DNA of 14,379 nt, taken from contig NZ_CP186280.1 in NCBI RefSeq assembly GCF_049331405.1, forward strand, positions 1-14,379, given 5' to 3'. The translations under genes and the position numbers were made by a program. This DNA comes from PoT sp049331405. GTDB taxonomy: Bacteria > Planctomycetota > Planctomycetia > Isosphaerales > Isosphaeraceae. Each line of letters opens with the position of its first letter. The first letter of the stretch is position 1. This document shows, one piece after another, positions 12,740 to 14,379 of this stretch. The notes below the pieces were generated by a model. That model made no database searches and had not been told where the DNA came from. It saw only the letters and a program-made list of their open reading frames with translations.

Positions 12740-14131
12740 ATGTCAAACACATCGATTTATTTTGGTGCAGCCCATCGTGAGAATAATCTCCGCAAAGTAC
12801 GAGAGCACTTCGAAGGAATCGATCCGAATTTACATATAAGTATCATGATCAATCTCCGCATGGACGGTCCGCAACGGGCCATGTTTGACGATTTGGCCCA
12901 AAGCTCGGATCGCAAAGGTGTCTTCGACCTGATTACCAACAGCGCCAGACGTCAGTTCACGCGACTCCGGGAAGTAGTCGAGGCGGAATTGGGTGGACCA
13001 CAAAATCGGGAGTTAAAAACGGTCGCGTTTGACAACGTTCACAGCGCGTCGATTCGTACGGATGTACGAAGTATGAACACGCTATTGCGTAATGAATCGC
13101 TCATTAAATTAATTTCACGCGTCGATTTTAATCGGCGCGTCTCCATACCCGTCAAGCAGTCGAAAGCAACCAAAAAGAAAAAGTCCTCGCGCGGCAATTT
13201 GGGATTCACCCTGGCTGCGGGTTACGCGTTGGGTGCCGGAAGCAATGACTGGTGGCTTCGCGACACAAGCCTTGATGTTTTACACGGTCACAGTTTTCGA
13301 GGGAGAGGTCGAAAAATAGCGGTGGTAGACTCGGGCGTGGATGCCGGAATGTCTACAGTCAGAAACAAGATTTTGGCGTTTTCGCATTTCGATCAACAGG
13401 GCGGCATTTTGGTGGATGACGTGAACCGTATCACCGACGCTGGGTGTCATGGTTCCAAGGTATGCGACCTCATCGCTGCGGGTGCGCCTGATGCTCAGTT
13501 TATCGTAACACGTGTGTTGGATGGCATTCCTAAGAAAGAAGTCGGTACCGTCGAACAAATTACCGGAGGCCTGCAATGGATCGTCGATAAGCATGTCGAA
13601 TTGCAGCGAGAGGGAAATAAGGATGGTATTGATATAGCGAACATTTCCATTGATGTGGTGAATAAACAAAATGTCATTGCACCAATGATACATATCTTGA
13701 ATGCTTTAGGCATTCAGCCGGTGGTCGCCGTCGGGAATCGCGGCAAGTTATACCGATCTCGGATCGCTGATCTCGGGATGAGTGTCGGCGCAATCGACGA
13801 CAATGGATCCGTTTGGCACCGCAGTTGCCGTCGCCCTCACATCGTGGCTCCGGGTGTTGGCATTTGGTGTAACCATCCACCGCTCAGAGAATTGAAGTAC
13901 AAGGTTGCCGGTTCCTACAACGGTACGAGCTTTAGCACTGCAATTACAACGGCATGCCTCGCCGTCCTTATGGAAGCGATTGACTGCGATCACCACGAGT
14001 ATGCTAATGCGTTAATTGATGCGGCGAGACAAGTGTCAGGACGCAATGGCAGGCACCGACGGTCTGGATGGGGGCGTTTGAACGTCATGGACGCTTATAA
14101 CCTCCTTCGTGCGAAACACCCGAGTCCTTAA
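12740..14131 (+). CDS. Subtilisin-family serine protease (S8), cytoplasmic
   Basis: A 463-aa protein with a full catalytic set: Asp197 in IAVVDSGVDAG, His237 in DAGCHGSKVCDLIAAGAP, oxyanion Asn333 in VVAVGNRG and nucleophile Ser397 in YNGTSFSTAITT. Residues 1-165 form an N-terminal domain with strand-helix-strand patterns (ISIMINLRMD; then a helix about 110-122 and ISRVDFNRRVSIP), which looks like a built-in propeptide, followed by a Lys-rich linker (SKATKKKKSS). There is no signal peptide, so it should act inside the cell, unlike most subtilases. Plasmid subtilases are known as toxin in the ietAS addiction system, whose AAA ATPase partner is missing here. The gene is enclosed by inverted copies of the I9-like gene, making control by those proteins plausible. 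GC is lower than in the backbone. Confidence 0.9.
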   Translation: MSNTSIYFGAAHRENNLRKVREHFEGIDPNLHISIMINLRMDGPQRAMFDDLAQSSDRKGVFDLITNSARRQFTRLREVVEAELGGPQNRELKTVAFDNVHSASIRTDVRSMNTLLRNESLIKLISRVDFNRRVSIPVKQSKATKKKKSSRGNLGFTLAAGYALGAGSNDWWLRDTSLDVLHGHSFRGRGRKIAVVDSGVDAGMSTVRNKILAFSHFDQQGGILVDDVNRITDAGCHGSKVCDLIAAGAPDAQFIVTRVLDGIPKKEVGTVEQITGGLQWIVDKHVELQREGNKDGIDIANISIDVVNKQNVIAPMIHILNALGIQPVVAVGNRGKLYRSRIADLGMSVGAIDDNGSVWHRSCRRPHIVAPGVGIWCNHPPLRELKYKVAGSYNGTSFSTAITTACLAVLMEAIDCDHHEYANALIDAARQVSGRNGRHRRSGWGRLNVMDAYNLLRAKHPSP

Positions 14132-14284
14132 GAAATTTTAAGAAAAATTAAGCTTGGAATGATGGGATCGCCAGGTTCGACCTTGGCAGCAGGGCCGGAA
14201 GCGAGTATTTATAAGTGATGAGAATGTCGCATAGCATTTGTTCAGGGTGCCTTTTCGACCTTCTCGCAAGAGGATTTCGTCACT

Positions 14285-14379
14285 ATGCTGCCCATATGGC
14301 ACATCCAATTCCACCCTCCGGCCTCGCTCTCGCATCTGGAACGCCGGGAGCGCCCAGCGGAATTGAAGCGGCTATTCAG
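14285..14379 (+). CDS. I9-like small protein, copy 2, 5' part (gene continues at base 1)
   Basis: First 95 nt of a 93-codon gene that runs off the right edge and resumes at base 1; read across the junction the frame stays open to TAA at 185-187. The ATG is preceded by AAGAGGA about ten bases upstream, a usable ribosome site, and no other in-frame ATG lies between it and the upstream stop at 14219. From this ATG the DNA is identical to the minus-strand gene at 11712-12014. The start of the protein (LPIWHIQFHP, then a helix rich in Leu and Ala) fits the first strand and helix of a ferredoxin-like fold. Function is inferred: a stand-alone propeptide or inhibitor for the S8 protease encoded just upstream on the same strand, 153 bp away. 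Confidence 0.6.
   Translation, partial: MLPIWHIQFHPPASLSHLERRERPAELKRLF

Noticed and set aside
14129..14160. Terminator after the protease gene
   Set aside because: CTTAA/TTAAG arms are short and AT-only, without a stable GC stem; too weak to call.
14150..14215. SRP RNA-like string (GGCAGCAGGGCCGGAAGCG)
   Set aside because: The order of the GGAA and AGCAG elements does not match the conserved SRP hairpin, and no flanking stem was found.
11761..14379. Insertion sequence or composite transposon
   Set aside because: The inverted repeats encode only the small gene; no transposase, and no target duplication is visible at the outer ends (160 on, and 11760 leftward).
1..14379. tRNA or rRNA genes
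   Set aside because: No cloverleaf-like segment with TTCGANTC-type arms or rRNA motif was found on either strand by eye.

Overview
The window reads as a complete small circular plasmid opened at an arbitrary point inside a gene. Joining the last base to the first rebuilds, with no gap or overlap, a 254-bp sequence that also occurs intact and inverted at 11761-12014. The backbone is GC-rich. The initiator, ParA, relaxase-only MobF protein, HNH pair and cupin protein together remind me of planctomycete plasmids (cyanobacterial ones are second choice), but no rRNA or host marker is present, so the host is an inference.

Layout: (1) 188-1641, an orphan reading-frame fragment, then a perfect XerC/D-dif-like site (574-601) directly upstream of a complete tyrosine recombinase, probably a dimer-resolution or integration module. 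(2) 1656-3415, small cargo genes of lower GC: a cupin-fold protein, an unknown protein, and a small protein paired with an HNH nuclease. (3) 3511-4167 on the minus strand, a NYN-domain putative ribonuclease. (4) 4294-4861, an iteron origin with nine good 21-bp iterons, five of them in a strict 22-bp array, then an AT-rich stretch and a replication initiator (4862-6361). (5) 6362-7009, no intact gene: a response-regulator receiver remnant, a long hairpin, a G-quadruplex motif and a perfect 52-bp palindrome. (6) 7010-8545, a minus-strand partition locus: ParA, a translationally coupled ribbon-helix-helix partner, a second ribbon-helix-helix protein, and related DNA sites around them. (7) 8584-9424, two divergent small unknown genes, then a highly structured non-coding region (9480-9786). 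(8) 9785-11343, a minus-strand mobilisation operon: a MobF relaxase without helicase, overlapping a 142-aa unknown gene, with an oriT-like region of tandem hairpins upstream (11344-11711). (9) 11712 through the end to 187, a lower-GC cassette: a three-helix membrane protein and a subtilisin-family (S8) protease with all catalytic residues and no signal peptide, flanked on both sides by inverted copies of a small gene whose product resembles a stand-alone subtilisin propeptide (I9-like).

The backbone therefore covers replication, partition, dimer resolution and mobilisation. The most unusual part is the protease cassette. A plasmid subtilase toxin is known from the ietAS addiction system, but there the partner is an AAA ATPase. 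Here the apparent partners are two propeptide-like proteins encoded in perfect inverted repeats around the protease, which could act as inhibitor/antitoxin and could also allow the segment to flip.
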